Source: Rhodosalinus halophilus
GTDB lineage: Bacteria; Pseudomonadota; Alphaproteobacteria; Rhodobacterales; Rhodobacteraceae
Length of the DNA stretch: 54,114 bases
Direction of reading: 5' to 3'
Assembly: GCF_003298775.1 (NCBI RefSeq)
Contig: NZ_QNTQ01000028.1
Span: forward strand, 1-54,114
A program made the translations under genes and the position numbers. The notes below the pieces were generated by a model, which was not told the origin of the DNA, did no database searches, and worked only from the letters and a program-made list of their open reading frames with translations. Below are positions 46,361-54,114 of the stretch, in pieces. Numbering within the stretch: position 1 is the first letter of the stretch; each line of letters begins with the position of its first letter.

Positions 46361-46918
46361 ATGCTGCGCCACATCGCCTGCTTGCTCGCCCGTTTCGCCC
46401 GGGACACCCGCGCGAGCCTCACCGTCGAGGCGGCGATCATGATGCCGGTGCTCTTCTGGAGCTTCGGCGCGACCTTCGTCATCTTCGACGCCTTCCGCGA
46501 GAACTCGATCAACGAGAAAGCCGCCTACACCATCGGCGACATGCTCTCGCGCGAGACCGGCTTGATCACGCCGGAATACATGGACAACACGCTCACCCTG
46601 CTCGAGGCGCTCACCGACACGCCCACCCAGGATCTGGGCATCCGCGTCTCGGTGATCCGCTGGGACGAAGAGGACAATCTCTACGACCTGCGCTGGTCGC
46701 AGGCGCGGGGCAATGCCGAGGCGCTCGACGCGACCGAGGTCTCGCAGTGGGACGGCGTTCTGCCGACGATGGTCGACGAGGAGCAGATCATCCTTGTCGA
46801 GACATTCATCGACTACAATTCGATCATGAACATCGGCCTCGGCGACCGCACGCTCACGACCTTCGTCTACACGCGGCCGCGCTTCGCCCCGCAGCTGGTC
46901 TGGAGCGACGTGAGTTGA
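46361..46918 (+). CDS. Second TadE/TadF-like pseudopilin
   Basis: A 185-residue protein of the same architecture: basic start, RASLTVEAAIMMPVLFWSFGATFVIFDAF as the single hydrophobic helix, and an exported domain. It follows tadE by 11 bases with TGAGGAGA as ribosome site, completing a three-gene operon. TadF-type assignment is by position and fold; the stop lies three bases before the opposing gene's end. Confidence 0.78.
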   Translation: MLRHIACLLARFARDTRASLTVEAAIMMPVLFWSFGATFVIFDAFRENSINEKAAYTIGDMLSRETGLITPEYMDNTLTLLEALTDTPTQDLGIRVSVIRWDEEDNLYDLRWSQARGNAEALDATEVSQWDGVLPTMVDEEQIILVETFIDYNSIMNIGLGDRTLTTFVYTRPRFAPQLVWSDVS

Positions 46919-46921
46919 GCT

Positions 46922-47398
46922 TCAGCGGTCCCTTCCGGCGAGCCTGATCTGGATCGCGTCGGCCATCGCGCGGGCCGGTCCACGGGGGGTGAGCCCCCCT
47001 ACCCCGACCCGCCGGCCGGTGCGCCACCAGAGCCCCGGCCGCCACGCGCGCGGCCCGGGCCGCGAGAGCGTCAGCAGAAAGCCGTTCGAGGGCTTGAAGG
47101 CGAATAGACCGCGGTCAATCCCGTCGATCTCGTCGAAATCCGCGATCACCGTGCCGTCGGAATCGCGCAGCCCCGCCTCGGTCAGCTCCACCGCGTTGCC
47201 CGTCGCCTGCCACATGCGCAGCGCCGCCCAGAGCGCCAGCGCGCCAAGGCCCAGCAGAAAGGCGAGCCAGAGCGCCGAGGCGGGCGGCGCCACGACGGCG
47301 AGCCAGATCAGCAGCACGCCGAGCGCGGCCACGATCGCCGTGCCGATGGCGCGCCGCGCGGGCGCTGGCTGCAACGCGATGATGACCTCCTCGTCCAT
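46922..47398 (-). CDS. Membrane protein of unknown function
   Basis: A 158-residue protein with two adjacent transmembrane helices (about 17-37 and 41-60) and a soluble C-terminal domain (TEAGLRDSDGTVIADFDEIDGIDRG...FKPSNGFLLTLSR). The soluble part resembles PH-like membrane-associated domains, but I cannot name a family with certainty. It converges with the Tad genes and diverges from pirin. Confidence 0.7.
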   Translation of the reverse strand: MDEEVIIALQPAPARRAIGTAIVAALGVLLIWLAVVAPPASALWLAFLLGLGALALWAALRMWQATGNAVELTEAGLRDSDGTVIADFDEIDGIDRGLFAFKPSNGFLLTLSRPGPRAWRPGLWWRTGRRVGVGGLTPRGPARAMADAIQIRLAGRDR

Positions 47399-47580
47399 GG
47401 ACGGCTGCCTCCCTGAGCGGACCGCGCCCTCTTAGCGCGCGCCATAGGCCGTGGCGAGAGGGGCACGGGCGTGGCAGGCGCGCCGCTGTGCACCGCCGCA
47501 CAGCGCCTCGCCGTCAGGGCAGATTGCTTGGCGGATGCGCAGACCCTACCTCTCGCTCGACGCCTTCGGAGGATCAGACC

Positions 47581-48492
47581 ATGTCGCTCAGACCCACCAT
47601 CGAGACCCGCCGCGCGCAACCGACGCTGGAGGGCGCGGGCGTGCATCTCCACCGCGCCTTCGGCTTTCAGGATCCGTCGGAGCTCGACCCCTTCCTGCTG
47701 TTCGACGACTTCCGCAACGAACGGCCCGAGGATTATCTCAAGGGCTTTCCCTGGCATCCGCACAGGGGCATCGAGACGATCACCTACGTTCTGGAAGGCA
47801 CCGTGGAGCACGGCGACAGTCTCGGCAATACCGGCAGCCTCGCCGCGGGCGACGTTCAGTGGATGACCGCCGGCTCCGGCATCCTGCATCAGGAGATGCC
47901 CAAGGGGAACGCCAAGGGCCAGATGCACGGCTTCCAGCTCTGGGCGAACCTGCCGTCGTCGCTGAAGATGACCGCGCCGCGCTACCAGGACGTGAAGGGC
48001 GCCGACATTCCGGAGGTGATCGACGACGACGGCACGCGCGTGAAGGTGATCGTGGGCGAGTTCTGGGGCAAAACGGGGCCCGTGGACGGCATCGCGGCCG
48101 AGCCGCAGTATCTCGACGTCTTCGTGCCGGCGGGCGTGAAGAAGACCTTCCGCATCGACACCTACCGCCGCGCCTTCGCCTATGTCTTCCAGGGGGCCGG
48201 CCGCTTCGCCGACGCCTCCGATCCGCAGGGCGTGCTGCTCGAGAAGGAGGTCGCGGGACAGGAGGTCAACATCCGCGACATGTCCGGCGACCGGACGCTG
48301 GTGCGCTTCGGCACGGGCGACGAGGTGACGGTGCAGGCCGGGCCCGAGGGCATCCGCTTCCTGCTGGTCTCGGGCGCGCCGATCCGCGAGCCGGTGGCCT
48401 GGCACGGTCCGATCGTGATGAACACGCGCGAGGAGCTGCTGCAGGCGATGGCCGAGCTGCGAAACGGCAGCTTCATCCGGCCCGCGCACTGA
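47581..48492 (+). CDS. Pirin family protein
   Basis: A 303-residue bicupin pirin. The metal-binding cupin motif is complete: H59 and H61 (WHPHRGIETITYVLEG), H103 and E105 (GILHQEMPKG). Bacterial pirins can act as quercetin dioxygenases or redox-linked regulators; which applies here is unknown. The ATG at 47581 is preceded by TCGGAGGATCAG, and earlier codons lack homology. It has no coupled neighbour. Confidence 0.92.
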   Translation: MSLRPTIETRRAQPTLEGAGVHLHRAFGFQDPSELDPFLLFDDFRNERPEDYLKGFPWHPHRGIETITYVLEGTVEHGDSLGNTGSLAAGDVQWMTAGSGILHQEMPKGNAKGQMHGFQLWANLPSSLKMTAPRYQDVKGADIPEVIDDDGTRVKVIVGEFWGKTGPVDGIAAEPQYLDVFVPAGVKKTFRIDTYRRAFAYVFQGAGRFADASDPQGVLLEKEVAGQEVNIRDMSGDRTLVRFGTGDEVTVQAGPEGIRFLLVSGAPIREPVAWHGPIVMNTREELLQAMAELRNGSFIRPAH

Positions 48493-48547
48493 GCGTCACG
48501 CCCCGGGGCGGTTGCGACTCGTCGGCACGAGTGGCACGCCCCGGCGC

Positions 48548-48808
48548 ATGGCGGCGCGCGCAAGCAGCACCGACGCAGGAACCGACGCGCAAAAGGTTTC
48601 GCGCACGCCGCGACGCGCCGGGCGCGGGCGCGTCTCGCTGCTCCTGATGATCCTTGGAATGCCGTTCGCCGGTGCGGGCGCGGCCTGGTCCGGGACGCTG
48701 CAGGCCTCCGTGGGTCTCGGCATCGCGCTCTTCGGTGGCCTGCTCTGCGCAGCCGGGATCTGGGGTCTCTTGCGCGCCAACCTTCCCTCGTCCGACGGCA
48801 CCGGCTGA
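48548..48808 (+). CDS. Possible small two-helix membrane protein
   Basis: An 86-residue frame from ATG 48548 has a basic N-terminal third and two hydrophobic helices (VSLLLMILGMPFAGAGAAW and GLGIALFGGLLCAAGIWGLL). The helices argue for a real gene, but no good ribosome site precedes it, and a TTG at 48512 would extend it. The antisense frame also looks open, so this is tentative. Confidence 0.4.
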   Translation: MAARASSTDAGTDAQKVSRTPRRAGRGRVSLLLMILGMPFAGAGAAWSGTLQASVGLGIALFGGLLCAAGIWGLLRANLPSSDGTG

Positions 48809-48908
48809 GGCGGAGGCCCAGGGCGCACCGCCCACGCGAATCGGCGCGGTCAGGAGGCGACGGAACGCTTGTCCCTCCCGTCGGTCGGTCCGCGCTTGAA
48901 GGGCCGCG

Positions 48909-49496
48909 TCAGACCGCGACCGCCTTGCGCGCCATGTCGCGGTAGATTGCCTCGACCTCCTCCAGGGTCAGCCGGCCGCCTTCGCGATACCAGGTGTTCA
49001 CCCCGTTGAGCATCGCGATGAGCCCCAGAGCGGCGATCTTGGCGTCCGGCACCGAAAACACCCCCTCCGCCGCGCCGTCGCGCAGGATCGTCTCGAGCGC
49101 CGTTTCGTAGTCGCGCCGCAACCCTTCGATCACCCGGAAGTTCTCCGGCTCCAGATTGCGCAGCTCCATGTAGGAGATGAAGACCGCCTCCGGCCGCGCG
49201 AGATGGAAGCGGATGTGAAAGCGCGCGAACTGCTCCAGCCGCGCCTCGGCGCCGCGAACGGGCGGCAGCGCCGCGCGGGCCGCGAGAAGCTCGTGCATGT
49301 GATCCTGCATGAGCGAAAAGAGCAGCGTCTGCTTGTCGGGCGTGTGGCTGTAAAGGGCACCCGCCTGCACCCCCACCTCCGCCGCGATGCGCCGCATCGA
49401 GACGGCGGCATAGCCGTGCCGCGCGAAGAGGCGCAGCGCGGCCTCGCGCATCCGCCGGTTGGTCTCGGCCGCGTGCGATCCGGGGCGTCTCGGCAT
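48909..49496 (-). CDS. TetR/AcrR family transcriptional regulator
   Basis: A 195-residue TetR regulator. The N-terminal helix-turn-helix spans about 14-60 (ALRLFARHGYAAVSMRRIAAEVGVQAGALYSHTPDKQTLL). The C-terminal ligand domain ends GRLTLEEVEAIYRDMARKAV and suits an acyl-CoA or hydrophobic ligand sensor, though this is inference. A perfect palindrome sits 17 bases upstream of its ATG and is probably its own operator. The targets are not obvious from the neighbours. Confidence 0.92.
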   Translation of the reverse strand: MPRRPGSHAAETNRRMREAALRLFARHGYAAVSMRRIAAEVGVQAGALYSHTPDKQTLLFSLMQDHMHELLAARAALPPVRGAEARLEQFARFHIRFHLARPEAVFISYMELRNLEPENFRVIEGLRRDYETALETILRDGAAEGVFSVPDAKIAALGLIAMLNGVNTWYREGGRLTLEEVEAIYRDMARKAVAV

Positions 49497-49512
49497 GGGC
49501 GCGAGGATTTAC

Positions 49513-49526
49513 TGAACGCCCGTTCA
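49513..49526. promoter_or_regulatory. Palindromic operator upstream of the TetR gene
   Basis: TGAACG-CC-CGTTCA is a perfect inverted repeat just upstream of the TetR start codon. Its form is typical of TetR-family autoregulatory operators, and it could also affect the small lipoprotein gene beginning at 49578. Confidence 0.7.
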
Positions 49527-49577
49527 AATCAAGCCGCGCGCTGGACGCCGGCCGCCCGCCGGGGCAATCTCGGCGCC

Positions 49578-49802
49578 ATGCGCGCGCTTTCCGCCCTGCT
49601 CCTGCTCGCCGCCTGCGCGGCGTATCCCGAACTGCCCGGCCTCGATCCCGGGACCGGCGACGCGGCCTATCCGCCGCTTCTGCCCTTCGAGGAGATCTTC
49701 GCCGAAGCGCCGCCCGAGACCCTCGCCGCGGAAGACGCCGAGCGGCTGCTGGCGCGCGGCGCAGCCTTGCGCGCGCGGGCCGCGGCGCTGCGCGCGCGCT
49801 GA
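49578..49802 (+). CDS. Small lipoprotein
   Basis: A 74-residue protein with a short lipoprotein signal ending in lipobox LAAC (C13), then a Pro-rich segment and an Ala/Arg helix that could form a coiled coil. It is divergent from the TetR gene. I recognise no named family, but the signal, length and codon use support a gene. Confidence 0.7.
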   Translation: MRALSALLLLAACAAYPELPGLDPGTGDAAYPPLLPFEEIFAEAPPETLAAEDAERLLARGAALRARAAALRAR

Positions 49803-49876
49803 GCCCGCGCGGCGTTGCGCGCCCGCGCGGAACCGGCTAGACGCGCGGCGTCCCGGATCGCACGAGGAGCGCGCGC

Positions 49877-51163
49877 ATGGCTGATCCCCTTCGCCTCGGA
49901 ATCGCAGGACTCGGCACGGTCGGCGCGGGTGTGGTGAAGATCGTGCGCCGCAAGGCGAAACTGATCGAGGCGCGCGCCGGCCGACCGGTGACGATCTCGG
50001 CGGTCTCGGCGCGCACGCGCGACAAGGATCGCGGCGTGAGCCTTTCGGGCTACGACTGGGAAGACGACCCCGTCGCGCTCGCCCGGCGCGACGACGTGGA
50101 CCTTCTGGTCGAACTCATGGGCGGCAGCGACGGCCCGGCCAAGGCCGCGACAGAGGCGGCGCTCGAAGCCGGCAAGGATGTGGTGACGGCGAACAAGGCC
50201 ATGCTGGCGCTGCACGGCCCCGACCTTGCCCGCGCAGCCGAGAGCCGGGGCCGCGTGCTGCGCTTCGAGGCCGCGGTCGCCGGCGCGATCCCCGTGGTCA
50301 AGGCGCTGACCGAGGGCCTCGCGGGCAACGAGATCGACCGCGTGCTGGGCGTGATGAACGGCACCTGCAACTACATCCTGACGCGGATGGAGAGCGCCGG
50401 GCTCTCCTACGAGACGGTTTTCGACGAGGCCAACCAGCTGGGCTTTCTCGAGGCCGACCCGACGCTCGACGTGGGCGGCATCGACGCAGGCCACAAGCTC
50501 GCGCTGCTCGCCGCCATCGCCTACGGGGTGCGGGTGCCCTTCGACGAGGTCGAACTCGAGGGAATCGAGCGCGTCTCGATCGACGACATCCGCCGGGCGC
50601 GCGATCTCGGCTTCCGCATCAAGCTCCTGGGCGTGGCGCGCATGACCGGGCGCGGCCTCGAGGCACGGATGTCGCCCTGCCTCGTGCGCGCCGACACGCC
50701 GCTCGGCCAGCTCGAGGGGCCCACCAACATGTGCGTGCTCGAGGGCGACGAATCGGGCCAGATCGTGCTGCGGGGGGCCGGCGCGGGCGAGGGGCCGACG
50801 GCGAGCGCGGTGATGTCGGACGTCATCGACATCGCGCGGGGGACGCGGGTCTCGACCTTCGGGGTGCCGGCCGACCAGCTCGGAACGGTCAGCATGGCCC
50901 GTTCGGCGACGCCGGCGCCCTACTACCTGCGCATGGAGCTCATGGACAAGCCAGGCGCGCTCGCCCGGATCGCGACGGTGCTGGGCGAGGCGGGCATCTC
51001 GATCGACCGGATGCGGCAATACGGCCACGAGGCCGACACCGCGCCGGTTCTGATCGTCACGCACCGCTGCGCGCGCGATGCGCTCGACCGCGCGCTGGCC
51101 GCCATGCCGGAGACCGGCGTGCTGGCGACGGAACCCGTGGCGCTCAGGATCGAGACGGTCTGA
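49877..51163 (+). CDS. hom: Homoserine dehydrogenase
   Basis: A 428-residue monofunctional homoserine dehydrogenase, converting aspartate semialdehyde to homoserine for methionine and threonine. The NAD(P) motif is LGIAGLGTVGAGVV (7-20). The catalytic region has VLGVMNGTCNYILTRM and GFLEADPTLDVGGIDAGHKLALL. A C-terminal ACT domain (about 348-428, ELMDKPGALARIATVLGEAGISI) suggests feedback control. GAGGAG lies upstream of the ATG. Tandem hairpins follow. Confidence 0.97.
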   Translation: MADPLRLGIAGLGTVGAGVVKIVRRKAKLIEARAGRPVTISAVSARTRDKDRGVSLSGYDWEDDPVALARRDDVDLLVELMGGSDGPAKAATEAALEAGKDVVTANKAMLALHGPDLARAAESRGRVLRFEAAVAGAIPVVKALTEGLAGNEIDRVLGVMNGTCNYILTRMESAGLSYETVFDEANQLGFLEADPTLDVGGIDAGHKLALLAAIAYGVRVPFDEVELEGIERVSIDDIRRARDLGFRIKLLGVARMTGRGLEARMSPCLVRADTPLGQLEGPTNMCVLEGDESGQIVLRGAGAGEGPTASAVMSDVIDIARGTRVSTFGVPADQLGTVSMARSATPAPYYLRMELMDKPGALARIATVLGEAGISIDRMRQYGHEADTAPVLIVTHRCARDALDRALAAMPETGVLATEPVALRIETV

Positions 51164-51186
51164 CGCGGCCGGGGCCAGGGGCGGGC

Positions 51187-51230
51187 AAGCGGTTTGAAAA
51201 CCGCTTTCAAGGCGCTTCGCAAGCGCCTTG
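51187..51230 (+). terminator. Tandem stem-loops after hom
   Basis: Two perfect hairpins lie back to back. AAGCGGTTT / AAACCGCTT spans 51187-51206 and CAAGGCGCTT / AAGCGCCTTG spans 51208-51230. The first is followed by only a short T-run (TTT), and the second by none. Together they probably end hom transcription. Confidence 0.6.
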
Positions 51231-51324
51231 GCCGCGCCGGAACCGGGCGCCGCGCCTTGCCCCTTTCCCTTCCCTCGCGGCTGGGGAATAGTGCGCCGCA
51301 TGACCGCCCTGCCCCGTATCCGCC

Positions 51325-52515
51325 ATGACTGACGCGGCGCGCCCCGCCCGGCCGGGCCTGCCGCTCACCGAGTTCGCCAACGCCTTCGTGGCGTTTCTCT
51401 TCGCGGCCTCGGCGCCGGTGGCGATCATTCTCGCGGCCGGCGCCCGCGGCGGGCTCGACGAGGCCGATCTCGCCTCCTGGCTCTTCGCGGCCTTCGCGCT
51501 CAACGGGGTGCTGACCATCGGCATGTCGGTGGCCTTCCGTCAGCCGCTCGCCTTCTTCTGGACGATCCCCGGCACGGTGCTCGTGGGCGCCGCGCTGCAG
51601 ACGCTGAGCTTCGCCGAGGTGATCGGGGCCTATCTGCTCACCGCGCTGCTGCTGATCGTGCTCGGGCTGACCGGCTGGGTCCGCACGGCGATGGACCGGC
51701 TGCCGATGCCCATCGTGATGGGCATGGTGGCGGGCGTCTTCCTCGACTTCGGCCTGGACTGGATCCGCGCCTTCGAGACCGACTTCCTGCTCGTGGCCGC
51801 GATGACGGCGACCTTCGTGGCGCTTTCGGTCTCGCCGGGGGTTCAGAAGGTGTTTCCGCCCATGATCGGGGGGCTGATCGCGGGGCTCGCCGTGCTGCTT
51901 CTGCAGGGCAGCGCGCCGGGGCTCTCGGCGACCGACCGGCTGTTCGCGGCGCCGCAGCTCTACCGGCCGGAGTTCAGCCTCGCGGCCGCGCTGGAGCTCG
52001 TCGTGCCGCTCGCGGTGACGGTGATCGCCGCGCAGAACGCGCAGGGCATCGTCATCCTGCGCGCGGCCGGCCACGCGCCGCCGGTCAACGCCATCACCAC
52101 CGCCTGCGGCGCCGCCTCGGTGGTGACCGGACCGCTCGGCTGCGTCTCGACCTGCCTGACCGGGCCGTCGAACGCGATCCTGGTCTCCTCGGGCGACCGC
52201 GGGCGGCACTGGATCGCGGCGGTCTTTCTGGGGCTGCTCGCCGTCGCCTTCGGCATCTTCGCGCCGGCGGTGACCAGCCTTCTGCTGGGCACGCCCGTGG
52301 CCTTCATGGCCACGCTGGCCGGCCTCGCGCTTCTGCGCACACTGCTCGCGGCGTTTCAGACCTCCTTCGGCGGCCGCTTCGGGCTGGGCGCGCTGGTGGC
52401 CTTTCTGGTCACCGTCGCGGGGCTTCCCATCGCCAACATCGGCGCGCCGTTCTGGGGGCTCGTCTTCGGCGTGGCGGCGAGCCTGCTGCTCGAGCGGCAG
52501 GACTTCCGCGCCTGA
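51325..52515 (+). CDS. benE: Benzoate/H+ symporter, BenE family
   Basis: A 396-residue inner-membrane protein with about twelve hydrophobic segments. It matches BenE, a benzoate-proton symporter (FFWTIPGTVLVGAALQ, MPIVMGMVAGVFLDF, PSNAILVSSGDRGRHWIAAV). No benzoate catabolism genes are next to it, so the true substrate may be another aromatic or organic acid. The ATG at 51325 starts a normal-length protein. Confidence 0.88.
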   Translation: MTDAARPARPGLPLTEFANAFVAFLFAASAPVAIILAAGARGGLDEADLASWLFAAFALNGVLTIGMSVAFRQPLAFFWTIPGTVLVGAALQTLSFAEVIGAYLLTALLLIVLGLTGWVRTAMDRLPMPIVMGMVAGVFLDFGLDWIRAFETDFLLVAAMTATFVALSVSPGVQKVFPPMIGGLIAGLAVLLLQGSAPGLSATDRLFAAPQLYRPEFSLAAALELVVPLAVTVIAAQNAQGIVILRAAGHAPPVNAITTACGAASVVTGPLGCVSTCLTGPSNAILVSSGDRGRHWIAAVFLGLLAVAFGIFAPAVTSLLLGTPVAFMATLAGLALLRTLLAAFQTSFGGRFGLGALVAFLVTVAGLPIANIGAPFWGLVFGVAASLLLERQDFRA

Positions 52516-52651
52516 GCCATCCCGACCGCGGCGTTTCGGCACCAAAGCCGCCCCTTCCGACGCGCCTCGGGCCGGAGGGCACTCGACATCCGCCACGCCG
52601 CGGACTACTTCGACAGCATTCCGACACGGGTGCGCGACCGGATCGACGAGC

Positions 52652-53239
52652 ATGGGAAGACTATTGCGCCTGCTGCCGCTCCTGGCGGCGCTCTTCGCGG
52701 CAGCCTGCGCAACCATGCCGCCCGGCGGCCCGCCGCGCGGCGAGGAGCGGCAGATCGCCGAGCTCGCCGCGACGCTCATGGCGCTCGGCCCCGAGGTGGA
52801 CCCCGAGGAAGCGGCCCGCGCCGCGCGCATCTCCTACGAGCACACCCACCGGCTCGCGCTGGAATACGAGATCACCGATCCGCCGCTGGTGCACAACACC
52901 AAGGTGAACATGGGCCTCAAGCCGCGCGGGCTCTGCTGGCACTGGGCCGAGGACATGGAGGCGCGGCTGAAGCAGGAAGGTTTCGAGACCCTCGAGCTGC
53001 ACCGCGCGATCGCCAACGCCGACAACCCCTTCCGCATCGACCACTCCACCGCGATCATCTCGGCGAAGGGCGACTCGATGTTCGATGGCGTGGTGCTGGA
53101 TCCCTGGCGCGAGGGCGGCATCCTCTTCTGGGAGCACACGCGCGAGGACACCGACTACAACTGGCGTCCCCGGGGCCTCGTCCTCTCGGAAAAGCGCGAG
53201 CGCGCGCTGTCGCGCCGCTTCGAGCCCGCGCGCCCCTGA
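52652..53239 (+). CDS. Lipoprotein with a Cys-His-Asp arrangement (possible papain/transglutaminase-like fold)
   Basis: A 195-residue lipoprotein (lipobox AAAC, C19). The mature domain has GLCWHWAEDM with C95 at the start of a helix, then IDHSTAI (H131) and VVLDPWREGG (D150). The order and spacing Cys-His-Asp resemble papain-like or transglutaminase-like folds, in which these residues form a catalytic triad. No substrate can be named. It ends one base before the stop of the opposing peptidase gene. Confidence 0.65.
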   Translation: MGRLLRLLPLLAALFAAACATMPPGGPPRGEERQIAELAATLMALGPEVDPEEAARAARISYEHTHRLALEYEITDPPLVHNTKVNMGLKPRGLCWHWAEDMEARLKQEGFETLELHRAIANADNPFRIDHSTAIISAKGDSMFDGVVLDPWREGGILFWEHTREDTDYNWRPRGLVLSEKRERALSRRFEPARP

Positions 53240-53240
53240 C

Positions 53241-54114
53241 TCAGACGACCCGCAAGTCGCGCGGCAGGCGCGAGAGCACCTCGGCGCCGTCGTCATGCAG
53301 GATCACAACCTCCTCGAGGCGAATGCCGAAGCGCCCCTCCAGGTAGATGCCAGGCTCGATCGTGAAGACCATGCCGGGGGCGAGCACCGTGTCGGACCCC
53401 GCGCCGATCCAGGGCGGCTCGTGCGGCTCGAGCCCCATCCCGTGGCCGGTGCGATGCACGAACTGCGCGCCGTAGCCCGCCTCCTCGATCACCGCGCGGG
53501 CGGCGGCGTCCACCTCCGCCGCCCGCGCCCCCGGCCGCGCGGCCCCGAGCGCGGCCTGCACCGCGCCTTCGACGACAGCATGCACCCCCGCGTAGCCCAC
53601 GGGGGCGTGTCCGATGGCGGCCATCCGCGTGATGTCGGAGGAGAAGGCGCCCTTGCGCGCGCCGATGTCGATGACCACCGCATCGCCCTCGCGCAGCACC
53701 GTCCCACCGGTATGGTGGTGCGGGAAGGCGCCGTTCGGCCCGGCGCCCACGATGGCGAAGAGCGGCTGCGCCCCCTCGGCGCGAAAGACCGCGCGCGCGG
53801 TCTCGGCGAGCTCCGCCTCGGTCACGCCCGGCGCCATCGCGGCGAAGACCGCCTCCATCGCGGCGTCGTCGATCCGGGCGTTCTCGCGCAGCGCCTCCTG
53901 CTCGTCGTCGTCCTTGCGCATCCGCAGCGGGCTCATCAGGGCGCCGGCGAGGCGCGGCTCGGCGCCGGGCAGCGCGCGCTGCACAAGGAGCGCGAAATCG
54001 GTGCGCATCGCCTCGTCCAGCGCGATCCGGCGCGCGCCGGTGGCCCCCAGCCCTTCGAGCGCGGCGTCGAGCGCGGCCTGCGGCCCCTCGCTGTCCGTCC
54101 ATTCCGTCATCGGC
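53241..54114 (-). CDS. Xaa-Pro aminopeptidase-type M24 peptidase (5' end outside window)
   Basis: At least 290 residues of an M24 metallopeptidase are visible. The pita-bread domain shows metal ligands in VVIDIGARKGAFSSDITR, the His in HRTGHGMGLEPHEPPW, and Glu in VFTIEPGIYLEGRFGIRLEEV. These enzymes cleave X-Pro peptides. An ATG occurs at 54110, but the frame stays open to the window edge (preceded by Pro) and the usual N-terminal creatinase domain is short or missing, so the gene very likely continues upstream. Confidence 0.85.
   Translation of the reverse strand, partial: PMTEWTDSEGPQAALDAALEGLGATGARRIALDEAMRTDFALLVQRALPGAEPRLAGALMSPLRMRKDDDEQEALRENARIDDAAMEAVFAAMAPGVTEAELAETARAVFRAEGAQPLFAIVGAGPNGAFPHHHTGGTVLREGDAVVIDIGARKGAFSSDITRMAAIGHAPVGYAGVHAVVEGAVQAALGAARPGARAAEVDAAARAVIEEAGYGAQFVHRTGHGMGLEPHEPPWIGAGSDTVLAPGMVFTIEPGIYLEGRFGIRLEEVVILHDDGAEVLSRLPRDLRVV

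Overview
This is a gene-dense chromosomal window with very high GC (roughly two thirds or more by eye). The organism is almost certainly an alphaproteobacterium of the Rhodobacterales / Rhodobacteraceae. The evidence is conserved gene content and order: accB-accC-aat facing DUF2155-mlaD-NDUFA12, clpP-clpX, nrdR-ribD, dnaG-rpoD, a heterotetrameric sarcosine oxidase, and a complete lithotrophic sulfur-oxidation locus. No rRNA, tRNA, CRISPR array, transposase or integrase was seen.

Layout. 1-3.9 kb: fatty-acid precursor genes (accBC), the N-end-rule transferase aat, then an opposing set of DUF2155, mlaD and a complex I accessory protein. 4.0-5.8 kb: an unusual FkbM methyltransferase-GT61 fusion. 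5.9-7.9 kb: clpP and clpX. 8.0-9.3 kb: a photolyase-family FAD-binding protein. 9.3-22.2 kb: the sulfur-oxidation (Sox) locus. On the minus strand it has soxS, a HbpS/GlcG-type protein, soxR and a SoxT/TsuA-like transporter; on the plus strand soxVW-XYZABCDEF. 22.4-29.3 kb: riboflavin genes (ribE, ribD) with nrdR, interrupted by an opposing capsule cassette kpsS-kpsD-kpsC. 29.5-31.9 kb: YjbQ, a secreted orphan, dodecin and a GT2 glycosyltransferase. 32.0-36.4 kb: rpoD, dnaG and a small exported protein. 36.4-41.6 kb: sarcosine oxidase soxBDAG. 41.8-43.7 kb: a flavodoxin-like protein and glutamate dehydrogenase. 44.1-46.9 kb: three Tad-pilus-type pseudopilin/vWA proteins. 46.9-54.1 kb: a membrane protein, pirin, a TetR regulator with palindrome, a small lipoprotein, homoserine dehydrogenase, a BenE transporter, a lipoprotein with a Cys-His-Asp arrangement, and an M24 peptidase running off the window.

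How the main system works. Thiosulfate or sulfide sulfur is carried covalently on the SoxY C-terminal cysteine (SoxYZ). SoxXA (here a diheme SoxA) attaches it oxidatively, SoxB hydrolyses off sulfate, and SoxCD oxidises the remaining sulfane. SoxV (CcdA-type) with SoxS and SoxW moves reductant to the periplasm to keep SoxY reduced. SoxEF is a flavocytochrome c sulfide dehydrogenase. SoxR is an ArsR-type repressor with two cysteines (C42, C108) at the positions used by SqrR/BigR persulfide sensors. Matching ATTC-N8-GAAT palindromes lie upstream of soxX and, unexpectedly, upstream of soxC; clustered half-sites fill the soxS-soxV divergent promoter. Two inverted copies of one intergenic repeat lie just outside soxR and soxF and so bracket the soxR-to-soxF block.

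The window holds two unrelated systems that share the name 'sox' (sulfur oxidation and sarcosine oxidase); the letters should not be transferred between them.
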